Positions 35,901-46,570 of a stretch of DNA of 64,000 nucleotides are shown one piece after another (the stretch's first letter is position 1; each line of letters opens with the position of its first letter). Position numbers and translations under genes: made by a program. The DNA lies in NCBI GenBank assembly GCA_017590115.1, contig JAGGNK010007448.1:9712815-9776814 (forward strand). Reading direction: 5' to 3'. Source of the DNA: Montifringilla adamsi. Taxonomy: Eukaryota; Chordata; Aves; Passeriformes; Passeridae. The notes under the pieces were generated by a model. It worked only from the letters and a program-made list of their open reading frames with translations. It searched no databases and was not told where the DNA came from.

Positions 35901-38900
35901 CCATTCACTCATCATTTATTTTCCTCAAAATCGTCGTCTGAACGAAAAGAATCCACAAACCCCAGAAAAATCAGGTTTTAGAATCCCCTTTAAACAGATA
36001 GAACAGAAATAAAACTAAACTAGCATAGTTCAGTGATTAAAGATAATGAAGCATTTGGCATATTTGTTATCATGACTTTTCTCTGAACTATTCTTGCTGA
36101 GTCACATGATTGAGAACAACTTACACTAAGACCTACCTGACCAAAATGTACTGTGATTGGTCTTCTGTCCTCTCTTAATTTCGGGTCCTTCTTCTCAGCC
36201 AGTGGCGATGGCGCCGTCCTTGGCAGGGGCTCCTCCGGCGCTGCCGAGCAGCCGTTCTCAGCAATGTCCTGTGTGGTAGGAAAAGGTGAATAGCATGGCC
36301 AGGAACACTCCTGAGAGAGGGGAAGGTGCACAGAGGAGACACTAGAGGATAATGCTGACTAACAATTTGGATGTTAGGGGGAAAAAACACCAAAGTACAG
36401 AAAAGAAAATATCATTAGAATAAAACATTTCATCCATCAGAGCTTGTACACAGCCCCTCTCTCCTCCCAGTACCAGTGGTGCAAACAGGACATTCAATAA
36501 AATGTCTGACTTGAACACGCAAAAGCCAGGAAGTGCACGTGGAGAAAAAAACATAGCTCAGATTTTCTGTTTTAGGAATGAACTCAAGAGAAGAGCAGGG
36601 ACAGGGCATTCTGCTTATTGTAAACCTAAATGAACACAGTAATTCCATTAACGTACCACACAGAATTATCCATAGCAGAACAATTACTGGTGGAAGTGGC
36701 AAGGAGAGATGGAACTCAGAGCTTAGTTAGCTTTGCATTTCATCTTGGAGTCTGTGTGCACTGAATATGCCTCCAGGAGAGGGTACAACACCAAGGGCTG
36801 CCTGGCAGAACACTTTTTGTTTGCTTTGACTTTAGTTCTCATCTCCAGAAGTGAAGTGACCCACCAGCCCAGGTTAGAGGACTTGGCAAGTGCAGGGTGT
36901 GCAACACAGGTTTTGAAAAAGACAAAGGCCTGCAGACACCAGGAATCAGAGAAGGAGCAAAGAGTTTGAAAGTGAGTTGAGAAACAGTCTGTAACGCAGT
37001 GGGCCCCAAACCTTACATCTCTGCAACAATGCCAAGGAAATAATGCTGGGTAAATATGGAGAGAAGGCTGCACAGGCTGGAGCTCTGCAAGGCTGACCTG
37101 AGGGTGGCTGCTGCCACCGGCAGGGCTTTGATTCCCTGACCTCTGACACGGCCCCGCGAGCCCCCGGCTCGCTCAGGTACAATAATGAGCCGTGTAAGCT
37201 GATGGCCAATTAGAAATGGTTCCTTTGGACACACACTGACCTAATGTGTTTAGGTCAAATGAAACAAAAAGCTGGATGGACTTTCTAAGGGGCTTTGTCT
37301 GCTCCACAGAGAAGCTGAGACCCCTCTTTAGATCCAGCTGGTAGAGCAGTGGTTCCCCAATACAGCCATAAGGATCATGGGGAATTAACAACTTGTTAAG
37401 GTCAAACTAGAGAGAAAAACTTTTTCTTCCCCCCGCCCTTCAGCTGCACAATGCCACCTTGTCTTGAAAAGGTACAACAAAGTCCTCCGAATTAGTAACA
37501 AAGAGCCCCAAAGCAAGGCATTGACAAGAAACCTGAGTGTCTGCCAAACTCCTACTCCAGCTCCAGACAGCACCGAGCCTCCAAGGGATCTCCTCAGCCC
37601 GGGACTCACACAGCGTGTGGCAGCACCATTCCTTGCGATGAAACTAAACACAAACCCCATTTCCATATTTCTGTGGGGGTGGAGGCACACCGAAGGTGCC
37701 TGGAGCTGCCAAAGCTCCAGCACTCCCAGGGCCACCCAAGCTGTGCTGAGCAGGGCTGCCCCCGGCCCTGCAGAGCTCCAACCAAGGCAGCACACAGCTG
37801 GGAGGCAGTGGAGAGCAAAGCACCTTCCCAGGCAAATCCCCAAAAAGCCAAAAAAAGGACACAAAAGTTTGGACATGAGGGGAACGGGAGGAGATGAAAG
37901 ATAGAGAGATTAAGCCATTAAGCAAAATCCCCTCAGATGTGTAACGATCACTGCAAATCCTTGAGCTTTTATTGCTATAGATTGCCCCTACTTCTCTGAT
38001 GATATAATTGCATATAAAAGATAACATGTTCCTAAAGCCTACTTCTACTGAGTTTGGTGCACAGACTTCCAATGAAACCACTACATATATTTTTTAAACT
38101 GCTTAATAAAAGATAAGAATTAAATTATTTGATTCCTCTCTATTTTTTCAACATCTCCAAAAGGCAAACAAATCATCAATACAGCTTCATTCATCAAAGC
38201 AAAATCTGCTTCATGAAAGTTTGTTTTCTATCTTCAATGAAAACACATTGGAGTCAAAAAACAGTGAAATCTGATGTTATTTTGTAATGGACAGCAAACA
38301 CTGGCTAGAGAGGAGCAAAACACATTCTGAGTGTCTTGAACGCTGTGCAGGTTGTGTTAGAAAGCTCTAAATGAGCTGTTTCTAGAATACCAGTCACTAA
38401 CTAGAGCCACACAGGGCTCTAGTAACTAAAATAATGTTGAATATATTAATGCCAAGTGCCCAACCATTTATATAAATTGTCTTAGCCAGAGCTTTCAGTA
38501 AGTTCCATTCTCCTGACTGAAAGTTGAGGATGGTACCATTCATATTCCTCCCTCTTCCTAATTCTATGCAGTTAAGCTTCAAATGAGCCACTAACGGAGG
38601 GACTTGACCACCACGGTCTGTGAGATGGAAAAAGGCAGCCTTTGCAAAAAATAAAAAAAAAGGCAAATGAAAAAGAAAAAAGAGGAAAAAAAAAGAAAAA
38701 AAGAACTGTATCAGATATAAAATAAAGCTACTAGGCTGTATCTATTAACAATTATTTGCTCTCACTCATAAGAATCCTCTGAAAACTATTTCTGTTGCTT
38801 TGAAATACTGTACCACAAATGAACAAGGGATGGAAATGGAGCACCATTCAATCTCCACTATCATATTAAAGAAGGACCTTACACACACCACAGTGACCTC

Positions 38901-41900
38901 TCAACAGGTCAATCCTGCATTTCTCATTTGCAATTCAAACCCAAGACTGGAGCAGACCAAGGGCAAAATGGGCTCTTGATTATATTTAAGAGGTCACCAT
39001 TGCTATGCAGAGTTGGAAGAAGCAGAACCTCCAGCTTTATTGCATTTTTAAATTATATCTTGTAAAGAAGCTGCTCAGATTTGGCAGCAAAAACTGGAAA
39101 AGGGATGTTTATATTTGACTTTTCCACACCAGAGGCCTGCATACTTTCTATATTAATAATGGAAAATAGTATGTTAAAATGCAGTGGATAGTAAGTTCAG
39201 TTTAAAAATAACCTTAGGTTACTCTTAGAAGATGAAAGACTAGCATCCCAAATTTGGCAAAAAGTAAGTATTTAATGATACCAGAACGTCAGACAGTTAA
39301 CACTCACACATCCTAGTGAGGAAACAGGATAAATACAATGCTCTTACATAAAATCTGGGGAGGATGCATTAATAGACCTGTGCACAACAGACCCATAATG
39401 AAGCAGCACAGACATTTAGATTAAAAATGAGGGTAACCAAAGCAATGTTTGCTATTTTTATCGCTTTTAACAGAGGAATCCCTAATTTTAGTTACCTTCC
39501 TACCTGCTTTCACGTGGAGAAGAGGATGGGATAGAAAAGGACAGAATAATAAAGGAAGGAGAGGTTCAGCAGTGCGTGTCAACTATTCACAGCTATCTTT
39601 TAAGCTCCTGTGAAAGCCTATGTTGAACAATCATGTTTAAGCATCTCACTTACAGATACACCACATAAAGAAGGTGAAACAAAATTGGGCCATTTAGTTG
39701 TAAATGTTATGTGTTTTTTAAAGAGATACTTGCTGCTTGACAGACCAGGAAGACAACAATAATAATAAAACAAAGCAATGACTGAATGAGGCTTTTCTCA
39801 GCCTAGTATACAAATGTCACACAACAGCACACAATTCTATTCGCACTTAAAATACAGGAAAAAACCTGCTCACGTTACACAGCTCCAGCTGCTTTAGAAA
39901 CACACACAAAAAGGCAGAACGTTATGTCCAGAAGTGAAACACAGGCAGTGACATAGAGAAATCCACGTACAAGAAAACTGCTTCATGTTTCTATTGTTTT
40001 CAAATTATACCTACAGTGGTCATACATAGTGTAGAGTAATGAAATAACATAAAAGCATCTGAAGCCACTTTATCTTCCCCGAGATTCTGCAGCAGGGTCT
40101 GGAGTGCTCAGAGAGGGAGCAGCAGTTGGAATGAACACAGGCAAACCTCGCTTCACAGCCCAGCTGTGCAGAGCCCCCTTTGGAGGAGCAGCCTGGGGAC
40201 AGGCTCAGGAGCACTTCTGTCTGCCCATGAGCACTTGTAGCCCTAACTTAGGAGGATGGTCTAGAAATTCAGAGAAGAAATTTACAGAGAGAGCACAGAT
40301 TAAACAAAATCCACCCAAATTCCTATGCAACAAATTGAATACAAATTTCTGAATAAGAACTTCAGTTCTCCCAGCAGGTCAGCTGCCTGGCTTCCTCCAT
40401 GACTCTGAGAGCTCTGATGCACAGAATAAAGGCAGTATCTGCAATAACCCAGGGCAGAGTTACCCAGGTACTCATGAGGTGTGTGCCTGTGTGACCGCTC
40501 CTCTGGTTTAAAAGGAGCAGCTGGGATTGGATAACACATCCCTCAAACACAGTGGAGCAGCTGGGAATTGTGTTGTTTACAAACACACGCACAGATTTGG
40601 GAAACAACAAACTGAGTATTATTTCCTGCAATAATTCCAACTGGCAATGGACACCAACTCTAAAAAATTCCTTCCTGTCTGAACTTTGTAGCAGACATTC
40701 AAGAAATGCAGAAATCCTCTTCCCAATGGCAGACAAACATGTTGTTACTTTTCCTGACTGATTACTGCAAAATAACAATTTGCCACTTGCAAAAAGTTCA
40801 CTGTCAGAACTGGAGGGAAGTGCTCCCAATCTACATGCAGTCCCCTCACACAGTGCCCCAGCACGAAAGACAGGAGCAGGACCACTCCAAGCAGAACACT
40901 CAATTTTCTGGCTTTTGTGGGTTTAAGTCAGAGCTTTCATGTATTTGAAGACAATTTTTTTTTTGTCTGTGAATATTTATAAGTGTGAAAAATCCAGGAC
41001 AGCTGGTAATGCATTTTGAAGTGTGCTAACAGCACTGTATCAAACAGCTTCCTATTGATCACATCATGCTTTCAGTGGCTAAGGATTTCAGACGTGGTGC
41101 TTATACATTTTGAATAAGAACTTCAAGTACCTTTTGCTTCAAGCGGTTTTTCACTTCTTTTATTCCCATTTTTGCATGATCTTTTGCCTGCATGAAAAAT
41201 AATTTAAGTTAAAATTCCTGTCTATTTCCAGCAGTGACTAAGTTTGTTTTCAGTTAGTAAAAATGGCAATAGAAAATGTAACAGGATACTGAAAACATAT
41301 TAAAACAAACAGAAAGCTAAAAAGACCCCAAATAAACAAAAAACACCACCCCATCTCTATTGCAAAAAATTTTGTTTTCCCTGTTTTGAAGCCACAGACA
41401 TCTTTCATCTTTTTGCATTCCACACCCTCAGTGTTCCCCAGTAAGTATTTATCTGTGCTATAAACTTCTATTCTTCCACACTGGCAGTGAGCCTGAAAAC
41501 TCTCCTTGCAGTGCTCTGGATGCCAGTTCCATTTAGTAGAGCTAATCTCATCCTACTCCTCTCTCTCAGGCTGGAGGAAGGCAGGAGAAAAACAAAGTTT
41601 GAACGGTTATCTCAATGCTTTTTGTAGCATTATTTTCCAGAACTGAGCATGTAAGAAATCCTCACTTGCTTCTGTGCTGTTTGATCTGGCAGAGTGGAGC
41701 TGGCAGCCATACACGATAGCACAGCAACACACCAGCTGTTTGTTAACAGCACTGAAAACACTTCCATTTAAAGAATAACTCAGTAAGTTGGGCTCTAAAT
41801 AAGCAGGTATAAGAAATCTCTAGGGAAAATTAATTGACATTTAGAAAAGATGGAAACAATTTGGAAAATGAGAGGATTCCCTTATTTCGATGAAGCTGCA

Positions 41901-44496
41901 AGCAGGGAAAGCTGAGGTAACAATGATTTCCAACAGAGCAATGATGAGATGGTAGAGCTGACTGGCAGAGAACACAGGCACTATTTCCCAGAAAGAGTTC
42001 TGTGTAATAAACGGAATTTATCATCTGTACTTTCAAAAGAAATCACAAGTTCCCATTGTACTTTGCATTTCAATTGAGCTTAAATTTCAAAATGACTTTT
42101 ACATTTAAATTTGAAATTTGAACGAATGTATATTTTGAGTAATTTTGTGAGTCCAATAAAAATGGATGCAAGTCTTGAGTCTCATTTGAAAGGTTAAAAC
42201 AGAATTGTAATTAGACTCTTATCTCAGTAGTAAGCCAGTACTCAATACTTACAAACTTATAGACAGTCTTCATGGCAGGGTTAGCCTTGGTCTTTACCGT
42301 GTTTAAAATGGCTCCACTTCCTTTCTGTAATTATAGTAACAAGGGAAGAAATGTTATCAAAGCTCTTTAAAGCAAACAGCCATCTAAAATCCACTATTCT
42401 TAACTTAAAATAACAGAGCATTAACTATCCTTATTAGCAGAGCTGAGTATGAAAAGGTCAGATTTAAAGAAAAAGACCCAAGAAAAACCACTCTGAATGT
42501 CGCTCTGGTTTTGCCCAGCTCTGTTTAATACAGCACTTGTCCAAGGGACAATACAGGTGCCTCCCAAGAGCCCTTGTCCTACACGTCTCACAGCTGTGTC
42601 CTGTGCTTCCACTCACCTCAGAGCTGTTCTGTACCTTCCACTAAAATCCTAACCAAGTTTAAGACACAAGTATCCTGAGCAACACTCAATGTCTGAGCCA
42701 GAGACTCTGTCCCAGGACAGTCTGTACGTTCAATCTGAAGAGGGGAGATCTGGTTTTACTTTGCTCTTTTCCTTTCCCTCATCCCACAGTCCTGTTTATC
42801 ACACACACGGTGCCTTTTTAACATACAAGTAGTTGATAAAGGGATAAGTTGAGGGAAATGAAATCTAACTCCAGTTGCAAACATTAATTCTAGAACAGCT
42901 GAATTTCATGTGATGAATATAATCAAAGTGATAAGCCAGTGATACATCAACTGCAATGATCTGTTCACCTGGTTGGTGTTCTACACCCCTGCCATACCCC
43001 ACAGACTACTGCTGAACAGCACCTTACTGAGAAACACAGAAGGGCAAAATCCCAGCAATTCATGTTGTATTTCCTACTTTCAGTGCAAAATTACATTTCC
43101 AGAGATCCAATTTGATTATATGCAATCAGATGTAAACAGCTTTAAGATTTACTGTCTCTGTCACCACATGAAAATCTTCAACAGGCCAAGCCCAGTTCAG
43201 GGTGTCTGGCAGGATCTCGTGTGCTTACCCTCACTGTGGACAGCCACTGGTGGTACAGTTTGTCGCTACCTACAGAGAACCAAACACACAAACAAACAAA
43301 TTGTAACCCTCTGCTGAACAGAAAACAAGCTCAAAAAGTGAAGTGTTGGCACTTAGTGGTTCGGGAGCATGGACGGAACAGGACAGCCAGCCTTTTCTTT
43401 CAGGAGAGAACATAACATTGATGGGAGATTTACACTTTCCTGTTTTCTCTGTGCTGTCTCAGACATTTGAGAACACAGATGTTTTTAAGTTCACTAAGAG
43501 AAATCTGAGGTGGTTCTGGGTAAAGCCAAGATTTTTCCTCCAATGCAAGAACTCTTTTAGTTGTACTTTATTAAAGTGGTAACGCTGAGGTTTTTGAAGA
43601 CTGAACAAGCATTACTCAGACTACAATACATTATTCAAAGCTCTTGACAGACGAAAGAACAAAAATTTAATACATTTCAGGCTGCCAAGATCACTAGGCC
43701 TCAGTTATTTAGCAGCAATGACCAATTACATTATGATAACCCACAAATGGTAAGCCAACAAAAGTGTCTGAAATTACCTTAAAATATTTCTTACCTGCAT
43801 ATTCTCCCATATTTATCTCCTCTTCAAACACGTCACTGAAGCCCTCCCCAGAGTTCAGCAGATCCAGACGCCCATCAATGAACTGCATCAGCATTAGAAG
43901 ACAGAAACACATCAACCATCCCATTCTTCATCCTTTCAGAAAGACTTTATCCTCCATTAGCTGGAATAACCTCAATGTTTGCATTGGGTAGGGACTCAAA
44001 ATAGAATGAAAATACCACCCAAACTGGCACAATGTTGACCACTGCCCTAAGGTGTGTGGCTCTGCTAAAAGCCAGCATTCATGTTTGATTCATACATGTT
44101 TTCAGCTGCCCTAAAGCAGTAGTTCTATGTTCAACAGTAATATGCTTCCTGGACAAAATTTACAGGAGATACCTTGGGTCTAGGCATGCTCAGATATGAA
44201 AAACCCTTGAGGTCAGAGACCATTAGTGGGAAAACCCATCTACCTCTCAATACACAGAAAGCCAAGTTTGAGAGAAGCCAGCAAGCAGGATCTGAGGTAC
44301 TGCACTGCAGGATCAAGGGATACAGAAACAGCCCCCCAGACCCCACCTGAATTGTTAGAGAATCTGCTTTCCCATGGATCACTGGAGGGAGTACCTGCTT
44401 GAAGAGCTGGAGCTGGATGGCATTCTGCAGGAACTGCCTCATCACAGACGAACGGTGGGACACGAACGCTTCTTCGCAGAAAGTGATGGGTTCACC
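13626..44496 (-). CDS. DENND1A: DENND1A (connecdenn 1), C-terminal 768 residues; 5' part outside window
   Basis: DENND1A is a DENN-domain guanine-nucleotide exchange factor for Rab35 that binds AP-2, clathrin and SH3 proteins at coated pits and early endosomes. Joined minus-strand exons, 5' to 3': 44496-44395, 43882-43795, 43269-43229, 42324-42253, 41187-41131, 36268-36137, 26414-26355, 22050-21962, 18408-18280, 16102-15847, 14906-13626. All have GT/AG borders and compatible phases. The first two or three exons encode the end of the dDENN region. A basic linker, proline-rich SH3-binding segments and a long disordered tail follow. The tail carries LLSLLDPL (clathrin-box-like), NPF, DPFEDLL and a final WETFE. 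The order of segments matches mammalian DENND1A as I know it. The upstream DENN exons were not found up to 64000, so the intron 5' of 44496 is at least 19.5 kb. The gene is convergent with CRB2, as in mammals. Confidence 0.95.
14921..15084. repeat. Tandem duplication, 80 bp and 84 bp units
   Basis: Unit 1 is 14921-15000 and unit 2 is 15001-15084. Both start AACGAACATTAACTCTAACT and continue through CACAACACAGAGCAGAAAG to GAGGATCTGTCC. They differ by a four-base insertion and one or two substitutions, so the event is recent. In transcript direction the copy nearest the exon begins about 14 bases before the acceptor. Confidence 0.95.
15740..15764. repeat. Short GAT trinucleotide repeat
   Basis: ATGATGATGATGA is followed by an interrupted copy (ACCATGATGATT). 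It is a small imperfect microsatellite in a DENND1A intron. Confidence 0.7.
15847..16102 (-). CDS. DENND1A: DENND1A exon: acidic linker
   Basis: A 256-bp exon. Its first base completes a Trp codon, then it reads PQPYRALKESDSADGEDVG, continues through LLEDIFPNLEVEAQPQPLSQ and AKSLEDLRTPKEEAEQ, and ends SFEYQ at donor CAG|GTTGGG. The PYR-L-ESDSA and LLED-F-NL elements match mammalian DENND1A in the same position. Confidence 0.93.
16103..18279 (-). other. DENND1A intron
   Basis: A 2.2-kb intron. I see no gene or clear mobile element in it. Confidence 0.8.
18280..18408 (-). CDS. DENND1A: DENND1A exon: SEDSSDDE acidic segment
   Basis: A 129-bp exon preceded by TTCCCCAG. It reads LVKPMRHYTVFLSEDSSDDE, then FQQEED and ends FFFSAPFEW, with the Trp codon split TG|G at donor GTCTAT. 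The segment occupies the same place in mammalian DENND1A. SEDSSDDE looks like a casein kinase 2 target cluster, which is inference. Confidence 0.92.
18409..21961 (-). other. DENND1A intron with GC-rich minisatellite
   Basis: A 3.6-kb intron. It contains the 56-bp repeat array at 19212-19361 and GC-rich surroundings to about 19420. Nothing else is recognised. Confidence 0.8.
19212..19361. repeat. 56-bp minisatellite, about 2.7 copies, hairpin-forming
   Basis: Units lie at 19212-19267, 19268-19323 and 19324-19361 (partial), starting CGCTGCCAGCCGCTCGGTAA and apparently identical. Each unit holds an inverted repeat, GCTGCCA and TGGCAGC separated by 18 bases, so single strands could fold. It lies in a CpG-rich patch of a DENND1A intron. 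Confidence 0.95.
21962..22050 (-). CDS. DENND1A: DENND1A exon: basic SH3-ligand segment
   Basis: An 89-bp exon. After GTCACAG it reads VRPPRPHVVKRPKSNIGVEG and then RRTSVPSPE, with a final codon split CA|C at donor GTAAGT. The RPPRPHVVKRPKSNI block is highly characteristic of DENND1A. RRTSVPSP looks like a phosphorylation and 14-3-3-type site, which is inference. Confidence 0.94.
23580..23720. promoter_or_regulatory. Candidate intronic enhancer with homeodomain and TGTCAG sites
   Basis: Contains the palindrome CTAATTAG at 23594-23601 (LIM/paired homeodomain type), CTGTCAG at about 23612 (MEIS/TGIF type) and further AT-rich homeodomain-like words in a stretch more complex than the surrounding intron. 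This is motif density only. Conservation was not tested. Confidence 0.25.
23710..23812. repeat. Purine-rich (GA) tract
   Basis: About 100 bases almost entirely A and G on the plus strand with a few C. It is an imperfect GA low-complexity tract with potential for triplex or GAGA-factor binding. Confidence 0.7.
26355..26414 (-). CDS. DENND1A: DENND1A 60-bp proline-rich cassette exon
   Basis: The acceptor CTCCACTTTGCTGCAG is followed by exactly 20 codons beginning QHRLRPPRPPPPKIQ and ending RSSRP, then donor GTGAGT. It is phase 0 at both ends, so including or skipping it keeps the frame between HFGQ (36137) and VRPPRP (22050). It adds a PPRPPPPK class SH3 ligand next to the existing RPPRP motif. 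I do not recall it in the main mammalian isoform, hence 'cassette'. An acceptor three bases later would drop the Gln. Confidence 0.7.
33187..33298 (-). mobile_element. CR1-type LINE 3'-end fragment
   Basis: CATAGAATCATTAAGGTTGA, then AAAGACTGGAAAGATGGTCAAG and TCCAACC, is the reverse complement of the well-known CR1 3' tail that ends ATGATTCTATG. The copy is short, diverged and lacks any coding part. The end furthest from 33187 is fuzzy. Confidence 0.75.
34080..34340. promoter_or_regulatory. Candidate enhancer or CpG-rich element with POU octamer
   Basis: A perfect octamer ATGCAAAT at 34128-34135, TTTGACAG at about 34147-34153 and CAATTAA at 34162-34168 directly precede a CpG-dense block (about 34170-34260). 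That block holds the palindrome AGCGCTGCTGCAGCGCT at 34187-34203. It is isolated in AT-rich intron. The composition fits a neural-type enhancer or an internal CpG promoter. Function is inferred from motifs only. Confidence 0.35.
36137..36268 (-). CDS. DENND1A: DENND1A exon: linker after DENN module
   Basis: A 132-bp, 44-codon exon in phase 0 at both ends. It starts DIAENGCSAAPEEPLPRTAP after CCTACCACACAG and ends KLREDRRPITVHFGQ before GTAGGT. Both halves match mammalian DENND1A in order and spacing. Confidence 0.94.
36269..41130 (-). other. DENND1A intron
   Basis: A 4.9-kb intron. It contains an A/G-rich low-complexity stretch at about 38643-38706 and a moderately GC-rich patch at 37.08-37.25 kb. 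No gene is recognised. Confidence 0.8.
38643..38706. repeat. A-rich low-complexity tract
   Basis: Runs of A with scattered G (GCAAAAAATAAAAAAAAAGG onward). This is simple-sequence or poly(A)-like DNA. No recognisable mobile element is attached. Confidence 0.75.
41131..41187 (-). CDS. DENND1A: DENND1A 57-bp exon: basic linker
   Basis: 19 codons: AKDHAKMGIKEVKNRLKQK, between ATTTTTCATGCAG and GTACTT, phase 0 at both ends. The sequence matches the mammalian protein at this position. It is lysine-rich and likely helical. Confidence 0.94.
41188..42252 (-). other. DENND1A intron
   Basis: A 1.1-kb intron. Nothing else is recognised. Confidence 0.85.
42253..42324 (-). CDS. DENND1A: DENND1A 72-bp exon
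   Basis: 24 codons starting KGSGAILNTVKTKANPAMKT and ending VYKF, between TATAATTACAG and GTAAGT, phase 0 at both ends. It follows the DENN module and continues the basic helical stretch. Confidence 0.94.
42325..43228 (-). other. DENND1A intron
   Basis: A 0.9-kb intron. Nothing else is recognised. Confidence 0.85.
43229..43269 (-). CDS. DENND1A: DENND1A 41-bp small exon
   Basis: A very small exon. It completes a Gly codon, then encodes SDKLYHQWLSTVR and ends at AGG|GTAAGC. The acceptor is GTTCTCTGTAG. It joins GEYA-G upstream to KGSGAIL downstream without a frame break. Confidence 0.92.
43270..43794 (-). other. DENND1A intron
   Basis: A 525-bp intron with normal splice borders. Nothing else is seen. 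Confidence 0.85.
43795..43882 (-). CDS. DENND1A: DENND1A exon: end of DENN module (dDENN)
   Basis: An 88-bp exon reads FIDGRLDLLNSGEGFSDVFE and then EEINMGEYA, with one base of a Gly codon at donor GTAAGA. The acceptor is TGCTGATGCAG. The FIDGRLDLLN element is diagnostic of connecdenn proteins. Confidence 0.95.
43883..44394 (-). other. DENND1A intron
   Basis: A 512-bp intron. Its open frame is a read-through extension of the upstream exon with no coding meaning. Confidence 0.85.
44395..44496 (-). CDS. DENND1A: DENND1A exon: dDENN region, most upstream exon in window
   Basis: A 102-bp, 34-codon exon after CTGAACTCTCCAG reads GEPITFCEEAFVSHRSSVMR and then QFLQNAIQLQLFKQ, before donor GTACTC. 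Phase 0 at both ends. EPITFCEEAF and RQFLQNA-QLQLFKQ match mammalian DENND1A. Exons for the catalytic DENN core must lie beyond 64000. Confidence 0.95.
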
Positions 44497-46264
44497 CTGG
44501 AGAGTTCAGAGCATTAAACACTCCAACAGCCTTGACTGAGCCCCTGTGAATCCACTGCCTGCACCTGACCTTCTTCCCCTCCAAAACAAGCAGGTAAGGA
44601 ACACAGGCCTTACCTAGCATTCAGTAAACTGCACTTTATTTGCAGGTCCCAGCCACAGGATAGAAAAACAGGCTGGAAAACTGCAGATCATCAAAATAAA
44701 CTAGAGTGCCTTTACACACATTTTGCTAAAGCTGAAGAACTTTCATCATTCAAAAAGTTAATATTACTTAGTCTCCCCAAAATATGACACACAGTCATGT
44801 GAATTCCATATACTCTGCTTATTTGCCTCAGCAGAGCCAGCACAAACGGGTCAGGAATGTCCACTCTGTTCTTTCCACATCTCTGAAAAACTCAGAGTGG
44901 AAGAGCGGAATTTCCCTTTTTCCCAATCTTGTCGGCAAAGACAGAAATTGTTTGCAGCTCTGCTTTTATCTTATTTTAATGAGTTATGGTAATGCTGAAG
45001 TCTACTGTGTATCTGCCATAAGGGCACCAATTTCTTCCACACATCTACAAATAGACAACATAGCAAGGAAATATATTTATTGAATTAAAAACAAGTAACA
45101 AAGAAAGACTAAATTACACTGATGTATAATTATTATGAATGTTCATACAAACCCACATATATGCTTATGGATACTCATATTAACCCAATATATATTTGGA
45201 CTCTTCATCTGTTGAGTATTCAAAATTAACACTAGATAGCAAAAAGTCTTAAAGCATCCCCTTTAAAAGGATGATATAATTCTATTTCTGAAAGCTTTAA
45301 ATTAGTCATCTCTTATTTACCACTGGCTGTGTAAAATCAACAGGGCAGCTAAAATGACTGAGGAAAGGATTAATTGCAAGTGTCTGTTTAAGCACAGGAT
45401 GGGTCTTCTTGACAGAGGGAAGAAGTTACTTTCTTAGGAGAGTTTCTGTCACCCCTTGCTTGAACCAGTGAATTTCCATGGATTTGAAAAAAAAACCAGC
45501 AGCTTTCTTACATGATACACTTTCAGGGTAATTTATTTTAAAAATAATAACCTGCTTTGATTTACTCTTTTTACAGGGAAAACAAAAATCACTACATGCT
45601 TTCCCGGCAAGAAGCGCGAGTGTGAAAAAACTACTTTTTTTTTTTCTTTGCTGTGGCTTTGCTCTCATCAGAATAAAGAATTATAAGACACTTCATTATA
45701 AAATAAACAAAGAGAAAATGTTTGGAAAAACAGGTCTGGCTGGTATGTGCCAGTCTCCAGGACACACATGACAAAGGTTCTGGCTCCAAAGTCAAGGTGT
45801 GCACTGTCTGAAAGGTTTTACTGCGTTTAAATGACTAACAGCTGTCATCTACTTGACCAGCGTGAAAAAGGCTTTCCCATTAACTTCAGATACTGGAATG
45901 CAACAAAGGATCCCTGAAAAATATTTTATCCATGTTAGAGAAATCTGAGTGAAAAGAGCTGGGAGGAATGGGTAAAGAGAAATGCAGATTAGTTCACTAG
46001 CACAGACGTTCACCCAAGGAAGGTGTAGCTTTTGTTTAATCCTCACTTTAAAAACCCTTCCAAGGAAATAAGCAGCCCTTCCTACCGCCTACAAGAACGC
46101 GAAATTTCTCCCCTGGCCAGAGCAGAGCGTGGGCACCGTGGGATGAGCTCAGCCCTGTGAAGGGGAGGCGGCTGTGCCCTGCTGCACCTCCAGCAGCTCC
46201 TCCCGTGCCCCCAGCAACACACACCCTGCAGCTGGGGCACCAGCAGTGCTAGCACACTTCCTTC

Positions 46265-46570
46265 CCAAAGTACTAATGATTGAGTTTGTTCATTAGCTTG
46301 ATTAGACCTTTTGACTTCTTAAGAGACATTTCGGGCTCAACGGCTGCTGGATGACAGAAAAAAACTTTAATCATCGAGGTCAAGCGTGAGCTTTGCAGCT
46401 CAGAATGCATTAGTGCCTTCCACCCTCGCTGACCTCCCCGAGGTGCATACACTGTTCCACCCCCAGCCACAGCTTCAGGACAAAAAGACACGCTGGACAA
46501 TAAGACCATTTTCCTGACAGATCTGGTTAAGTGTAAATTATAAAGCTAATCAGCTCTGCTTTTACTGACA
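46265..46570. promoter_or_regulatory. Candidate intronic enhancer
   Basis: A dense run of homeodomain-like words (TAATGATTGA, CATTAGCTTGATTAG, TTTAATCATC, AAGCTAATCAGC), with CTGACAG and nuclear-receptor-like GAGGTCAAG, over about 300 bases of higher complexity than the flanks. Motif evidence only. Confidence 0.25.

Larger units (their letters stand above)
26415..36136 (-). other. Large DENND1A intron, mostly AT-rich, with CR1 fragment and candidate enhancer
   Basis: A 9.7-kb intron. It holds a CR1 3' fragment near 33.2 kb, a CpG-rich and octamer-containing block at 34.08-34.34 kb, and an unusually long plus-strand open frame ending at 30028. Otherwise nothing is recognised. Confidence 0.8.

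Noticed and set aside
37385..37904. Open frames on both strands of 146 to 163 codons
   Set aside because: Both strands are open over the same GC-rich intron stretch, with no domain and no splice logic.
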